This document shows positions 20,534 to 27,585 of a stretch of 28,917 nucleotides of DNA, one piece after another. How positions within the stretch are numbered: the first letter of the stretch is position 1; each line of letters begins with the position of its first letter. A model generated the notes under the pieces. It was not told the origin of the DNA. It worked only from the letters and a program-made list of their open reading frames with translations, and searched no databases. The position numbers and the translations under genes are program-made. Source of the stretch: Anaerolineales bacterium UBA2317 (lineage in GTDB: Bacteria; Chloroflexota; Anaerolineae; Anaerolineales; Villigracilaceae); contig DDVH01000023.1 of the NCBI GenBank assembly GCA_002345215.1, positions 20,390 through 49,306 of the forward strand, written 5' to 3'.

Positions 20534-20968
20534 TTACACATGCACCTGCACAACTTCTTTTCTTGGCGTAATCCATTCTTGACGTGCCAAGCGGGTGATG
20601 GCTTTAATCAAAACTGCCATTGGGTTAACTGGTTTGGTAATCAACTCATCTGCTCCCACTTGATAATAATTTGAAATGTCACTTTCATTATTTTTTGAAG
20701 CCAATACAAGGATGCTTCCGTTTGTCGTTGAACGAATCTGACGACAAAATTCGAGATATTCGCTTTGAGATAAATCAAGGTCTATGATGATTAAGGCGGG
20801 AGTGAGTAAGCGAGAAGTTTGTAAGCCTTCATTGGGGTTCTTTTCACAAATCACCTGATAATTTTTTTCCCGAAAGAAAGTAGTCCACACATTCAGCATT
20901 TCTTCGTCTTTAGAAATGACGAGGATATTTTGCATCTTGTTAGCACCTGAAGAATTCCAAGCAACCAT
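20534..20968 (-). CDS. Stand-alone response regulator receiver protein
   Basis: A 144-aa protein with one CheY-like receiver domain at about 13-130. NILVISKDEEM supplies the acidic pocket (D21, E22), ALIIIDLDLS the phosphoacceptor (D63), ILVLASK the Ser/Thr switch (S91) and ELITKPVNP the conserved lysine (K112). No output domain follows, only a short basic tail ITPRKEVVQVHV. It would pass a signal by protein contact. No kinase gene is near. The ATG at 20968 is chosen over the longer frame start at 21013 because AAGGAAGGA stands 4 bases before it. The first 12 residues precede the receiver fold. Confidence 0.87.
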   Translation of the reverse strand: MVAWNSSGANKMQNILVISKDEEMLNVWTTFFREKNYQVICEKNPNEGLQTSRLLTPALIIIDLDLSQSEYLEFCRQIRSTTNGSILVLASKNNESDISNYYQVGADELITKPVNPMAVLIKAITRLARQEWITPRKEVVQVHV

Positions 20969-21063
20969 GTCGTCCTTCCTTTCTTTTTTTGTGTTGTTAT
21001 CTATGTCGGTCAAGCAAATAAAAACGGTTGCCGTACTTTGGTACTGTTTTTGTCATTTCATCC

Positions 21064-21091
21064 TTGACGATGTTTCAATGTGCATGATAAA
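21064..21091 (+). promoter_or_regulatory. Possible promoter of the small ORF / GNAT leader
   Basis: TTGACG (21064-21069), 16 bases, GATAAA (21086-21091). It lies in the 379-base stretch between the receiver gene and the first GNAT gene and would drive a leader holding the 28-codon ORF and two hairpin terminators. Confidence 0.4.
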
Positions 21092-21140
21092 CTCACGCCG
21101 CTTCAAAAAGCAAATTCTAAGAAAGGAGGCGCACGCCCCA

Positions 21141-21227
21141 ATGTATATGTTCAAAAGCTTTATCAATACTCTCTCTCAAATCGGCTTGGTTGATTTCGAT
21201 AGCCGTAGTGCGCCTGTACGTCGGTAG
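21141..21227 (+). CDS. Possible 28-aa small ORF in a structured leader
   Basis: The peptide begins MYMFKSFINTLSQIGLVDFD and ends SRSAPVRR. AAAGGAGG (21122-21129) stands 11 bases before the ATG, a rather long spacing; a second in-frame ATG is at 21147. An 8-base complement AGGCGCAC (21127-21134)/GTGCGCCT (21208-21215) could pair across the ORF and mask the ribosome binding site. Two hairpin terminators follow. It could be a true small protein, a leader peptide or chance. The stretch 20969-21347 otherwise holds no gene. Confidence 0.4.
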   Translation: MYMFKSFINTLSQIGLVDFDSRSAPVRR

Positions 21228-21245
21228 GCTTTTATTCGAGTCTAT

Positions 21246-21280
21246 ACGACCACAGCGCACAAAGCCTGTGGTCGTTTTTA
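21246..21280 (+). terminator. First terminator-like hairpin before the GNAT genes
   Basis: ACGACCACAG (21246-21255) pairs with CTGTGGTCGT (21266-21275), 10 bp, followed by TTTTATTT. It would end a transcript from the small ORF. Confidence 0.8.
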
Positions 21281-21290
21281 TTTAACGGTG

Positions 21291-21329
21291 AAAAACAATC
21301 ACAGGTCAGTATCTTGTGATTGTTTTTTT
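21291..21329 (+). terminator. Second terminator-like hairpin before the GNAT genes
   Basis: AAAAACAATCACA (21291-21303) pairs perfectly with TGTGATTGTTTTT (21315-21327) around an 11-base loop and ends in seven Ts. It lies 15 bases after the first hairpin and 18 bases before the GNAT start codon. Confidence 0.78.
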
Positions 21330-21347
21330 ATTAACAAAAGAGGAAAA

Positions 21348-21932
21348 ATGTTAGCAATACAAACCCAGTTATTTGAAGCGAAGGATGTTCGTTTTGGTCC
21401 AATTGACCATGAAACGCATCCCGAAGTCGAATCCAAATGGACGCATGATGCTGAATTCATGCGCTTGATGGAACTCAAGCCGATTCGCCCGCTTTCACCA
21501 GCGATGGTCAAAAAGCAATATGAAGCCATCGAAAAAGAAATGGAAGAGGATAAGAATCTGTACTATTTCACCATTCAAACCAAAGAGGAGAACAAATTCA
21601 TTGGTAAAGCCCTCATCGAATGGATTGATTGGACAAATGGCAACGGATTTTTACGCCTCGGCATTGGCGCCTCAGAATTTAGACGTTTAGGCTTGGGCTC
21701 ACAAGCCCTCAGCATGTTATTACGTTTTGCATTTGATGAATTAAATCTCTATCGTGTCACTGCTGTGGTGCCTGCATACAACGAAGGCGCGATTAAACTC
21801 TTCCAAAAATTTGGCTTCATGGAAGAAGTGCGCCGCCGTAAAGCCATTCATCGTGACAACGAATTTTGGGATTTAGTCTCTTTCGGCTTGTTGAATGCTG
21901 AATGGCGTGAACAAGTTACAGGTCAAGGGTGA
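21348..21932 (+). CDS. GNAT N-acetyltransferase, first of three
   Basis: A 194-aa acetyltransferase with the acetyl-CoA pyrophosphate loop RRLGLG (112-117) and strand FLRLGIGAS before it. AYNEGAIKLFQKFGFMEEVRRRKAI is the usual C-terminal motif of RimJ/RimL-type members. The first 60 residues carry the paired PIRPLSPAMVKKQYEAIEKE helix. The substrate is unknown. The ATG at 21348 is chosen for AGAGGAAA just upstream; a longer frame would run through the terminator hairpin. It is 4 bases from the next GNAT gene, to which it is clearly similar in length and motif order, so the two are probably duplicated. It lies directly behind two terminator-like hairpins, so its expression may depend on read-through. 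Confidence 0.88.
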   Translation: MLAIQTQLFEAKDVRFGPIDHETHPEVESKWTHDAEFMRLMELKPIRPLSPAMVKKQYEAIEKEMEEDKNLYYFTIQTKEENKFIGKALIEWIDWTNGNGFLRLGIGASEFRRLGLGSQALSMLLRFAFDELNLYRVTAVVPAYNEGAIKLFQKFGFMEEVRRRKAIHRDNEFWDLVSFGLLNAEWREQVTGQG

Positions 21933-21936
21933 AGCG

Positions 21937-22494
21937 ATGAAAGACATTTATCGTGGAACCCTTGTCCGCTTGGCATCTGAGTCACCGGAAACGATGGCGA
22001 AGACTTTTATCAAATGGGACCGTGACTCTGAATTTCATCGCTTGGCAGATTCTGCACCGGCTCAATTATGGTCTGAAAAAAAATTGAAAGATTTTGTTGA
22101 AAAAGGTCAAGAAAAACAAGGTGATAAAAGTTTTCGCTTTTCAATTCGCACTTTAGAAAATGACATATTAATTGGCAGTACCGGGCTTTGGATTCAGCGT
22201 TGGTCTCAAGGCGACGCGTGGCTTGGTATTTTTATCGGCGAGCGTGAATATTGGGGCAAAGGGTATGGAACCGATGCCATGCGCTTAATTGTCGGCTATG
22301 GATTTAGCGAATTAAATTTGCGCCGCATCACCTTAGGCTTACATTCTTATAACGAACGCGCTTTGAAGTCATATCAAAAAGTTGGTTTTCAACTAGAAGG
22401 TCGCGTGCGCGGTGAAGGCATTCGTGATGGTGTTCGTTATGATGATTTATACATGGGCATCTTGCGTGAAGAATGGTTAGCTTTAACAAAATAA
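21937..22494 (+). CDS. GNAT N-acetyltransferase, second of three
   Basis: A 185-aa acetyltransferase. WLGIFIGEREYWGKGYGTDA contains the acetyl-CoA loop (YWGKGYGT, 105-112), and SYNERALKSYQKVGFQLEGR is the conserved C-terminal motif of RimJ/RimL and spermidine acetyltransferase-like proteins. Alignment by eye with the preceding 194-aa protein shows the same order of elements. The target is unknown. The ATG at 21937 is 4 bases after the previous stop; a longer frame would overlap that gene. CAAGGGTGAAG supplies a weak ribosome binding site within its end. It forms one operon with its neighbours. Confidence 0.9.
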   Translation: MKDIYRGTLVRLASESPETMAKTFIKWDRDSEFHRLADSAPAQLWSEKKLKDFVEKGQEKQGDKSFRFSIRTLENDILIGSTGLWIQRWSQGDAWLGIFIGEREYWGKGYGTDAMRLIVGYGFSELNLRRITLGLHSYNERALKSYQKVGFQLEGRVRGEGIRDGVRYDDLYMGILREEWLALTK

Positions 22495-22521
22495 AAAGTT
22501 AAACAAAGAAAGTGAGCAAAC

Positions 22522-23490
22522 ATGAAAACAAAAGAAATGACTGAATTAAATCTTCGTCCTGTTCGTTGGGATGATGTACAAGCAGTAGCAAAATTGATGC
22601 ACTTATCCAGTGTAGCAGATGGTGATGCTGAAACTGCTGAAACCCCAGAAGATGTTGAACATAATTGGCGTTCACCAGGTTTTAACCCTGAAACTGATGC
22701 CTTTGTTGTAGAAAATTCTGAAAAGGAAGTTGTTGGTTATTGGGAAGTTTTTGATGGCGATGAACATGCCAAATTACATTTCGATGGCTATATTCATGAA
22801 GAATATGAGAACACACCTGTGGGTGACATGCTTTTTAAACAGGCAGAAAAACGCGCACTAGAACATATTCCGCTTGCCCCAGCAGATAGACGTGTTTTTG
22901 TTCATAGTGCTATGAATATGAAAGATAAATATTTTCAATCTTTACATGAAAAGTATGGTTATGCTCCAGTTCGATATTTTTGGCGCATGGAAATTAAACT
23001 CGAATCTGCTCCACAAGTTCTACCTTTACCAGATGGCATTGAGTTTCGTCCATTCATTCAAGAAGAACATGCCCGTTTGGTTTGGGAAGCCGATAACGAA
23101 GCCTTCCGCGACCATTGGGGAAGCCATGATTCAAAATATGAAGAATGGCATCAACGAAAGTTAGAAAGACCGGAATATGACCCCACCCTTTGGCTCATCG
23201 CTTGGGATGGCGACCAAATTGCAGGTTTTTCTCAAAACCGCTATTTGAATGAAATAGGCTGGGTTGGCACGTTAGGAGTCCGCTGCCCATGGCGTAAAAA
23301 AGGTTTGGCATTGGCATTGCTGACTCATTCCTTTGCCGAATTTTACAAACGCGGTATCAAAACCGTAGGCTTAGGTGTAGATGCCGCTAACCCGACCGGC
23401 GCAACTCGTCTGTATGAAAAAGCAGGCATGAGCGTAGCAAATGAATATGTCGTTTATGAAAAAGAATTGCGGGCAGGGAAAAGCGAATAA
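22522..23490 (+). CDS. Tandem GNAT protein (mycothiol synthase-like fold), third of three
   Basis: A 322-aa protein with two GNAT domains. The N-terminal one (about 9-157, LNLRPVRWDDVQAVAKLM) lacks a clear acetyl-CoA loop and looks degenerate. The C-terminal one (about 172-318) is intact: WVGTLGVRCPWRKKGLALAL (loop 254-263) and GVDAANPTGATRLYEKAGM. This arrangement resembles MshD and similar tandem acetyltransferases, but a mycothiol role is not shown here because no other mycothiol gene is present. The ATG at 22522 follows AAAGTGAG; a second in-frame ATG five codons on is possible. It lies 27 bases after the second GNAT gene, and a terminator at 23490-23528 closes the operon. Confidence 0.88.
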   Translation: MKTKEMTELNLRPVRWDDVQAVAKLMHLSSVADGDAETAETPEDVEHNWRSPGFNPETDAFVVENSEKEVVGYWEVFDGDEHAKLHFDGYIHEEYENTPVGDMLFKQAEKRALEHIPLAPADRRVFVHSAMNMKDKYFQSLHEKYGYAPVRYFWRMEIKLESAPQVLPLPDGIEFRPFIQEEHARLVWEADNEAFRDHWGSHDSKYEEWHQRKLERPEYDPTLWLIAWDGDQIAGFSQNRYLNEIGWVGTLGVRCPWRKKGLALALLTHSFAEFYKRGIKTVGLGVDAANPTGATRLYEKAGMSVANEYVVYEKELRAGKSE

Positions 23491-23528
23491 AAAGTAGACA
23501 GGTAGGACTTTTCTGCCTGTCTACTTTT
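23490..23528 (+). terminator. Terminator of the GNAT operon
   Basis: AAAAGTAGACAGG (23490-23502) pairs with CCTGTCTACTTTT (23516-23528), 13 bp perfect, with a 13-base loop that can pair a little further inside. The T run follows at once. Confidence 0.85.
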
Positions 23529-23594
23529 GTTAAAAATCAGGTAGAATCAAACCACAAGTTTGGAAACTACGTCACGAAAGAAGGACTTTCCCCT

Positions 23595-24032
23595 ATGAAC
23601 CTGCGTTGTTTATATTGTCAGACCCCATTTACTTTAAGTCGTAATGAAATGCTCACTGCTTTGGTCACCATGAACGACAAAAGCATGAATCATTATGATG
23701 CTCATTGCCCACGTTGCCGACGTGCAAATTCGATTTCCCGTCAACGTATGGAACTTTTCTACCCGAATTGGCAAGAAGCCGCTAAGAATATGCCGCCTCC
23801 GAGTCCTAACGTGACGCCTGCTTCTGCTTCCCTCAAAACGGAGCCACTTCCGAAATCGCTTCTTAAATCAAAATTGAAAAAATCTGCTAGCAAAGCCGGT
23901 AATGCCGCAACCAAAGCCAAACCTTCGGCTTCAAAAAGAAAGCGTGCATCCAAACCTTCTGCCGCCAAAAAGACCACACCTTCCAGACCTGCCCCTCGTG
24001 GTGTCAAATCTCCGGCGAAGAAAAAGAAATGA
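23595..24032 (+). CDS. Zinc-ribbon protein with a histone H1-like Lys/Ala/Pro tail
   Basis: A 145-aa two-part protein. Residues 1-60 hold one zinc ribbon with C5-x2-C8 and C38-x2-C41 (RCLYCQTPF and AHCPRCRRA). From about residue 68 the chain is disordered and strongly basic, rich in K, A, S and P (SKLKKSASKAGNAATKAK, then SKRKRASKPSAAKKT, ending SPAKKKK), like eukaryotic H1 tails or the KAAK tails of bacterial Hc1-type proteins. It very likely binds nucleic acid, DNA or RNA; no specific role can be given. AAGGA precedes the ATG by 11 bases. The stop codon at 24030-24032 lies in a 9-bp hairpin. It stands alone between terminators. Confidence 0.82.
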   Translation: MNLRCLYCQTPFTLSRNEMLTALVTMNDKSMNHYDAHCPRCRRANSISRQRMELFYPNWQEAAKNMPPPSPNVTPASASLKTEPLPKSLLKSKLKKSASKAGNAATKAKPSASKRKRASKPSAAKKTTPSRPAPRGVKSPAKKKK

Positions 24033-24075
24033 CATTCTCTAGAATGTCACCCTGAACGAAGTCAAGGGTCTCTAC
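24030..24075. repeat. Hairpin plus half element of the dispersed TGTCA..CTGA repeat
   Basis: TGACATTCT (24030-24038)/AGAATGTCA (24041-24049) form a perfect 9-bp hairpin that includes the stop of the zinc-ribbon gene. TGTCACCCTGAACGAAG (from 24045) up to GGGTCTCTAC (24075) matches the left half of the full element at 24145-24214 in its general pattern, with ACCCT/AGGGT able to pair. Confidence 0.6.
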
Positions 24076-24098
24076 TCTTTAAAGTAAAAGTTAAAACT

Positions 24099-24129
24099 TC
24101 CCGCAGAATTTTTATCTGCGGGATTTTTT
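24099..24129 (+). terminator. Terminator after the zinc-ribbon gene
   Basis: TCCCGCAGA (24099-24107) pairs with TCTGCGGGA (24115-24123), 9 bp with a 7-base loop, followed by six Ts. Confidence 0.88.
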
Positions 24130-24144
24130 ATGAATACACAATCT

Positions 24145-24214
24145 TGTCATTCTGAGCGAAGAATCTCTAAGATTATCGTAGAGACCCTTCGCCATTTCAC
24201 GGCTCAGGATGACA
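24145..24214. repeat. Full 70-base palindromic element (MITE/REP-like)
   Basis: Ends TGTCATTCTGAGC (24145-24157) and GCTCAGGATGACA (24202-24214) pair over 13 bases with one T-G wobble. Inside, CGAAG/CTTCG and TCTCTA/TAGAGA (24164-24169, 24179-24184) continue the fold into a long hairpin. No reading frame. It lies just before the HAD gene. Confidence 0.75.
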
Positions 24215-24227
24215 TAAAAGGTGAAAC

Positions 24228-24827
24228 ATGAACATAAAAGCAATCTTCTTTGATTTTGGCGGAGTCATCCAACGTACAGAATATCAATCGCCACGCCAAC
24301 AATTGGCACAAAAATTCGGCATGGAATACGAAGATATTGACAAACTTGTTTTTAATAGTCCAACCGCAAAACAAGCCACAACAGGTGAGATAAAAGTATC
24401 AGAACATTGGTCTGCCATTGCCAAAAGATTCAAACTGAATAAAGATGAAATTATAAAATTTGAAAATGAATTTTTTGCTGGTGATGTCATTGACCATGAA
24501 TTGATGCAATTTATCCGTTCATTGAGACCGAAATATAAAGTTGGTCTCATCAGCAATGCTTGGTCTGATATGCGTGAATATTTAATCAAACAAAAACTAG
24601 ATGATGCATTTGATACGCTCACGATTTCTGCTGAGGTTAAATCAGCCAAGCCTGAGGCGAAGATATATCTCCACGCGCTTGAGCAGGCTGAAGTCAAAGC
24701 AAGTGAGGCGGTGTTTGTGGACGATGTATCCACGAATATTGAAGCATGTCAAAAGTTGGGAATGCACGGAATTTTATTCCGTGATGTTAATGAAGTAATA
24801 AATCAAATTAAAAAATTGTTGAAATGA
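24228..24827 (+). CDS. HAD-family hydrolase (subfamily IA, variant 3-like)
   Basis: A 199-aa cytoplasmic hydrolase. Motif I is FFDFGGV (nucleophile D9; the second Asp is G11, as in YihX/epoxide-hydrolase-like members), motif II GLISNAW (S109), motif III K141-P142 in SAKPEAKIY and motif IV AVFVDDVSTN (D165, D166). A helical cap lies at about 20-90. Family members remove phosphate from sugars or nucleotides, and the missing motif I Asp is usual in this variant, so activity is likely but the substrate is unknown. AAAGGTG precedes the ATG by 4 bases. Its stop overlaps the ATG of the MFS gene by 4 bases (ATGA), so the two are coupled, which hints that the hydrolase acts on what the transporter handles (inference). 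Confidence 0.9.
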   Translation: MNIKAIFFDFGGVIQRTEYQSPRQQLAQKFGMEYEDIDKLVFNSPTAKQATTGEIKVSEHWSAIAKRFKLNKDEIIKFENEFFAGDVIDHELMQFIRSLRPKYKVGLISNAWSDMREYLIKQKLDDAFDTLTISAEVKSAKPEAKIYLHALEQAEVKASEAVFVDDVSTNIEACQKLGMHGILFRDVNEVINQIKKLLK

Positions 24828-26062
24828 AAATCGAAGCCTCAAAAGTTTATTTATTCATCGAGTTTACTGCTTCGGCATTTTTCTCGATGATGTTTGTGAC
24901 TGTATCTTTATATGAAGCCACAGTGGCTGGACTCACGCCCTTGCAATTGGTGTTGGTCGGAACGACGCTAGAAATTTCAGCCTTTTTATTTGAAATTCCA
25001 ACAGGCGTAGTTGCCGATGTATATTCACGAAGATTATCTATCATCATCGGTTATGTGTTGATGGGAATTGGTTTTTTAGTAGAAGGTTTGTTCCCAGCCT
25101 TTTTACCGATTTTGTTAGCACAAGTAATTTGGGGACTCGGTTATACATTTACCAGCGGCGCAACGCAAGCATGGATTTCTGATGAGATTGGTGAAGAAAA
25201 AGCCAACGCATTATTTTTGCGAGCCACACGTTATAGTTTAGTGGCTTCATTAATTGGTATGGGTTTAGCATTATTTATTGGCGCGAACAATGTTGCGATG
25301 CCAATTATCGTCGGTGCAGTTGGTGTTTTATCAATTGGCATTATTTTAATTTTTATCATGCCTGAAACAGGTTTTACACCCACACCTCAAGAAGACCGTA
25401 CAACATGGGATCACATGCTTCATACTTTTAATGAAGGTTTGAAAGCCGTAAAACTTCGTCCGCGATTGATGACGATTTTAGGCGTTGGTTTCTTTTACGG
25501 TTTATATAGTGAAGGCTTTGATAGGCTGTGGGTGAAACATTTGCTTGATAATTTTGAAATTCCAATTTTGTTTGGAAACAATCAAGTGGCGTTTTTTGCA
25601 ATTCTTCGAATTGCCTCGGCAGTGTTGACAATTTTCGTTGTGCAATATGTTGAAAAGAAAGTTGATTCAAGCAATTCGTTAGCGATTGGAAGAGCGATGA
25701 TGCTCGTGACAGGATTGATTGCCGCCGCGATGATTGGCTTTGCTTTATCACCGCTTCTTTCTTTAACGTTATGCCTGTATCTTGTGATTGACACATTACG
25801 CGACGTTCGATCACCTTTGCATACGGCGTGGGTGAATCAAAAATTGGATTCTGAAACACGCGCTACGATTCATTCTATGTCTGGTCAAGTGGATTCGATT
25901 GGACAGATTGCAGGCGGGAGTTCTGGTTTGGTGGCGAGGTATTTATCTGTCAAAGCGGCGATTATGTTTTCGGGTCTGCTTCTGACGCCGGCAATGTTTC
26001 TCGTCAGCAGGGCAAATGCCCAGTCTAGGAATGAGGCGTTGGAAGATCCTGTTGAGGCGTAG
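24824..26062 (+). CDS. MFS transporter
   Basis: A 412-aa membrane protein with about 12 helices in two halves. The loop between helices 2 and 3 carries the MFS motif A in the form GVVADVYSRR (61-70), and FLFEIPTGVVADV is typical of drug/tetracycline-type and uncharacterised bacterial exporters. A soluble central loop of about 30 residues (PETGFTPTPQEDRTTWDHM) separates the halves. The C-terminus (SRNEALEDPVEA) is hydrophilic. Substrate and direction are unknown. It is coupled to the HAD hydrolase by a 4-base overlap. No terminator is evident in the 115 bases that follow; the next gene has its own promoter. Confidence 0.9.
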   Translation: MKIEASKVYLFIEFTASAFFSMMFVTVSLYEATVAGLTPLQLVLVGTTLEISAFLFEIPTGVVADVYSRRLSIIIGYVLMGIGFLVEGLFPAFLPILLAQVIWGLGYTFTSGATQAWISDEIGEEKANALFLRATRYSLVASLIGMGLALFIGANNVAMPIIVGAVGVLSIGIILIFIMPETGFTPTPQEDRTTWDHMLHTFNEGLKAVKLRPRLMTILGVGFFYGLYSEGFDRLWVKHLLDNFEIPILFGNNQVAFFAILRIASAVLTIFVVQYVEKKVDSSNSLAIGRAMMLVTGLIAAAMIGFALSPLLSLTLCLYLVIDTLRDVRSPLHTAWVNQKLDSETRATIHSMSGQVDSIGQIAGGSSGLVARYLSVKAAIMFSGLLLTPAMFLVSRANAQSRNEALEDPVEA

Positions 26063-26107
26063 AGGATGCCGAATCTTCCTGACCTACAAGAGTGTTAGGC
26101 AGATTAA

Positions 26108-26137
26108 TTGACGCATTTCACCGTTTACAAGTATAAT
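26108..26137 (+). promoter_or_regulatory. Promoter of the DUF4388-GTPase cluster
   Basis: TTGACG (26108-26113), 18 bases, perfect TATAAT (26132-26137). The leader would be about 34 bases and includes GAGG before the ATG at 26178. Confidence 0.8.
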
Positions 26138-26177
26138 TTTTGCACATTCCCTGAATTTGAGGGAAAGTTGAGGAAAA

Positions 26178-26996
26178 ATGGCTCTGCGTGGAAATTTGCG
26201 CGATTTTACAGTGACACAACTGCTTAACTTGATTAACCTTGCTAGTAAAACTGGCACGTTAATTGTGGATGGAAGTTCTGAGCAGGCTTATATTTCTTTC
26301 CGTGAGGGTAAGTTAGCATACGCTCGCATTGGAAAGGATGATGGCAGTTTGGCGTCAGTTTTGTATAAAGCCAATAAGATTAATGTCAATCAATATAAAG
26401 CAATTGCTGACCGCGCTGGGCAGATGACTGATAAAGAACTTGGTTTGTTGTTGATTAATGCAGGCTATGTAAGTCAGGATGATATCTTAATAAACCTGCA
26501 AGGTTATTTTACAGATTTAATTCGTAAGTTGTTTACTTGGGTTGAAGGTGTTTTCCGTTTTGAGAATGATATTCTTCCGCCAGAAGACCGCATCAATGTG
26601 CGGCTTGACCTTGAGAACATTATTATTGAAGGCTCTCGTCAGTTGCGCGAGTTGGAGCAATTGCAGGATGAAATTCCAAGCCTTGATATGGCACTCAAGT
26701 TTACAGAACGCCCGCTAACGAATGTGAATTTAAGTGTTGATGAATGGAAGGTTGTGAAATTTGTTGACCCGAAAAATTCGATGCGGCAGATTGCAAAGAC
26801 AAATAAGTTGACCGAGATTGAAGTAAGAAGAATTGTGTATGGTTTGTTACAAGCAGGCTTGGTGGAATTGGTGCGCCCGAATGATGCTCCCGTGCCGACT
26901 GCGGCAACCACCAATGCCAAGGCTTTCCCAACGCAGGACAAAGAAGAACAAAAATCATTGATAAACAAACTCATCGGCAGAATTCGCAAGATTTAG
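26178..26996 (+). CDS. DUF4388 (PATAN) domain protein
   Basis: A 272-aa cytoplasmic protein. Residues 1-100 match the start of DUF4388/PATAN: MALRGNLRDFTVTQLLNLIN, KTGTLIVDG, AYISFREGKLAYARIG and LGLLLINAGYVSQDDI. The region continues LFTWVEGVFRFEND, typical of the domain end. A winged-helix-like part follows at about 190-235 (VDPKNSMRQIAKTNKL, then TEIEVRRIVYGLLQAGLVEL), then a flexible tail with IGRIRKI. PATAN was named from the cyanobacterial regulator PatA, and is found with receivers and GTPases in signalling systems; its contact partners are mostly unknown. The ATG at 26178 follows GAGGAAAA. The GTPase gene begins 28 bases after the stop, so they are likely co-transcribed and may interact. 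Confidence 0.88.
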   Translation: MALRGNLRDFTVTQLLNLINLASKTGTLIVDGSSEQAYISFREGKLAYARIGKDDGSLASVLYKANKINVNQYKAIADRAGQMTDKELGLLLINAGYVSQDDILINLQGYFTDLIRKLFTWVEGVFRFENDILPPEDRINVRLDLENIIIEGSRQLRELEQLQDEIPSLDMALKFTERPLTNVNLSVDEWKVVKFVDPKNSMRQIAKTNKLTEIEVRRIVYGLLQAGLVELVRPNDAPVPTAATTNAKAFPTQDKEEQKSLINKLIGRIRKI

Positions 26997-27024
26997 TTGG
27001 AATAGAGCCGAAAGGAAAAGAACT

Positions 27025-27564
27025 ATGCAAACGGTCAAAATGGTAGTCACAGGTCCATTCAGTGCTGGCAAGACGCAGTTTATTCAGTCTGTCAGTGAAA
27101 TTGATGTTGTTGCCACAGAGCGCAAGATTTCTTCTGCGGAAGAAAAGAGCGTTAAGTCTGCTACGACGGTGGCAATGGATTTCGGTCGCATTACAGTAGA
27201 TGATGAATTGGTCTTATATTTATTTGGTACGCCCGGTCAAAAACGTTTTGACTTTATGTGGGAGATTCTTTCGGAAGGTATGTTAGGCTTTATTGTTTTG
27301 GTTGATAGCACCCGCCCAGAGACGTTCCGTGAAGCACGTTCTATTTTAGAAACATTCCGTGCCTATGCACCTACTCCGTTTGTCGTCGCCGCCAATAAAC
27401 AAGATATGGAAGACGCATGGGAGTTGGAAGATATGCGCCATGCCTTACGTTTAGATAAATCTACAAAAATGTTACCTTGTATTGCTACAGATAAAGAAAC
27501 AGTCAAATCAGTATTGATTGAATTATTAACCGGCGTACTCGAAAACATGGATTCTAATAAGTAA
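27025..27564 (+). CDS. Small Ras-like GTPase (ARF/MglA-type)
   Basis: A 179-aa GTP-binding protein covering one G domain. G1 is GPFSAGKT (10-17), G2 probably SATTVAMDFG (T47/T48), G3 LFGTPGQKRFDFM (68-72, with GTPGQ in place of DTPGQ), G4 NKQD (124-127) and G5 near CIATDKE. The G3 Asp before TPG is replaced by G, as in several bacterial ARF-like proteins. There is no lipid-attachment signal. It is close to the bacterial GTPases that work with Roadblock or PATAN proteins in motility, polarity or signalling, but its switch is unknown. It follows the DUF4388 gene by 28 bases with AAAGGAAAAG before the ATG, and precedes an alpha/beta hydrolase by 21 bases. Confidence 0.9.
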   Translation: MQTVKMVVTGPFSAGKTQFIQSVSEIDVVATERKISSAEEKSVKSATTVAMDFGRITVDDELVLYLFGTPGQKRFDFMWEILSEGMLGFIVLVDSTRPETFREARSILETFRAYAPTPFVVAANKQDMEDAWELEDMRHALRLDKSTKMLPCIATDKETVKSVLIELLTGVLENMDSNK

Positions 27565-27585
27565 GGGGCTGGTTGATTTGTCACT

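Noticed and set aside
21018..21050. Imperfect hairpin with GTAC-tttg-GTAC core upstream of the receiver gene
   Set aside because: The outer pairing is poor and it has no partner feature; I could not support a role.
23759..24007. 82-codon ORF on the minus strand across the zinc-ribbon gene
   Set aside because: It is antisense to the basic tail; its Ala/Leu-rich reading is what codon-biased Lys/Ala sequence gives in reverse.
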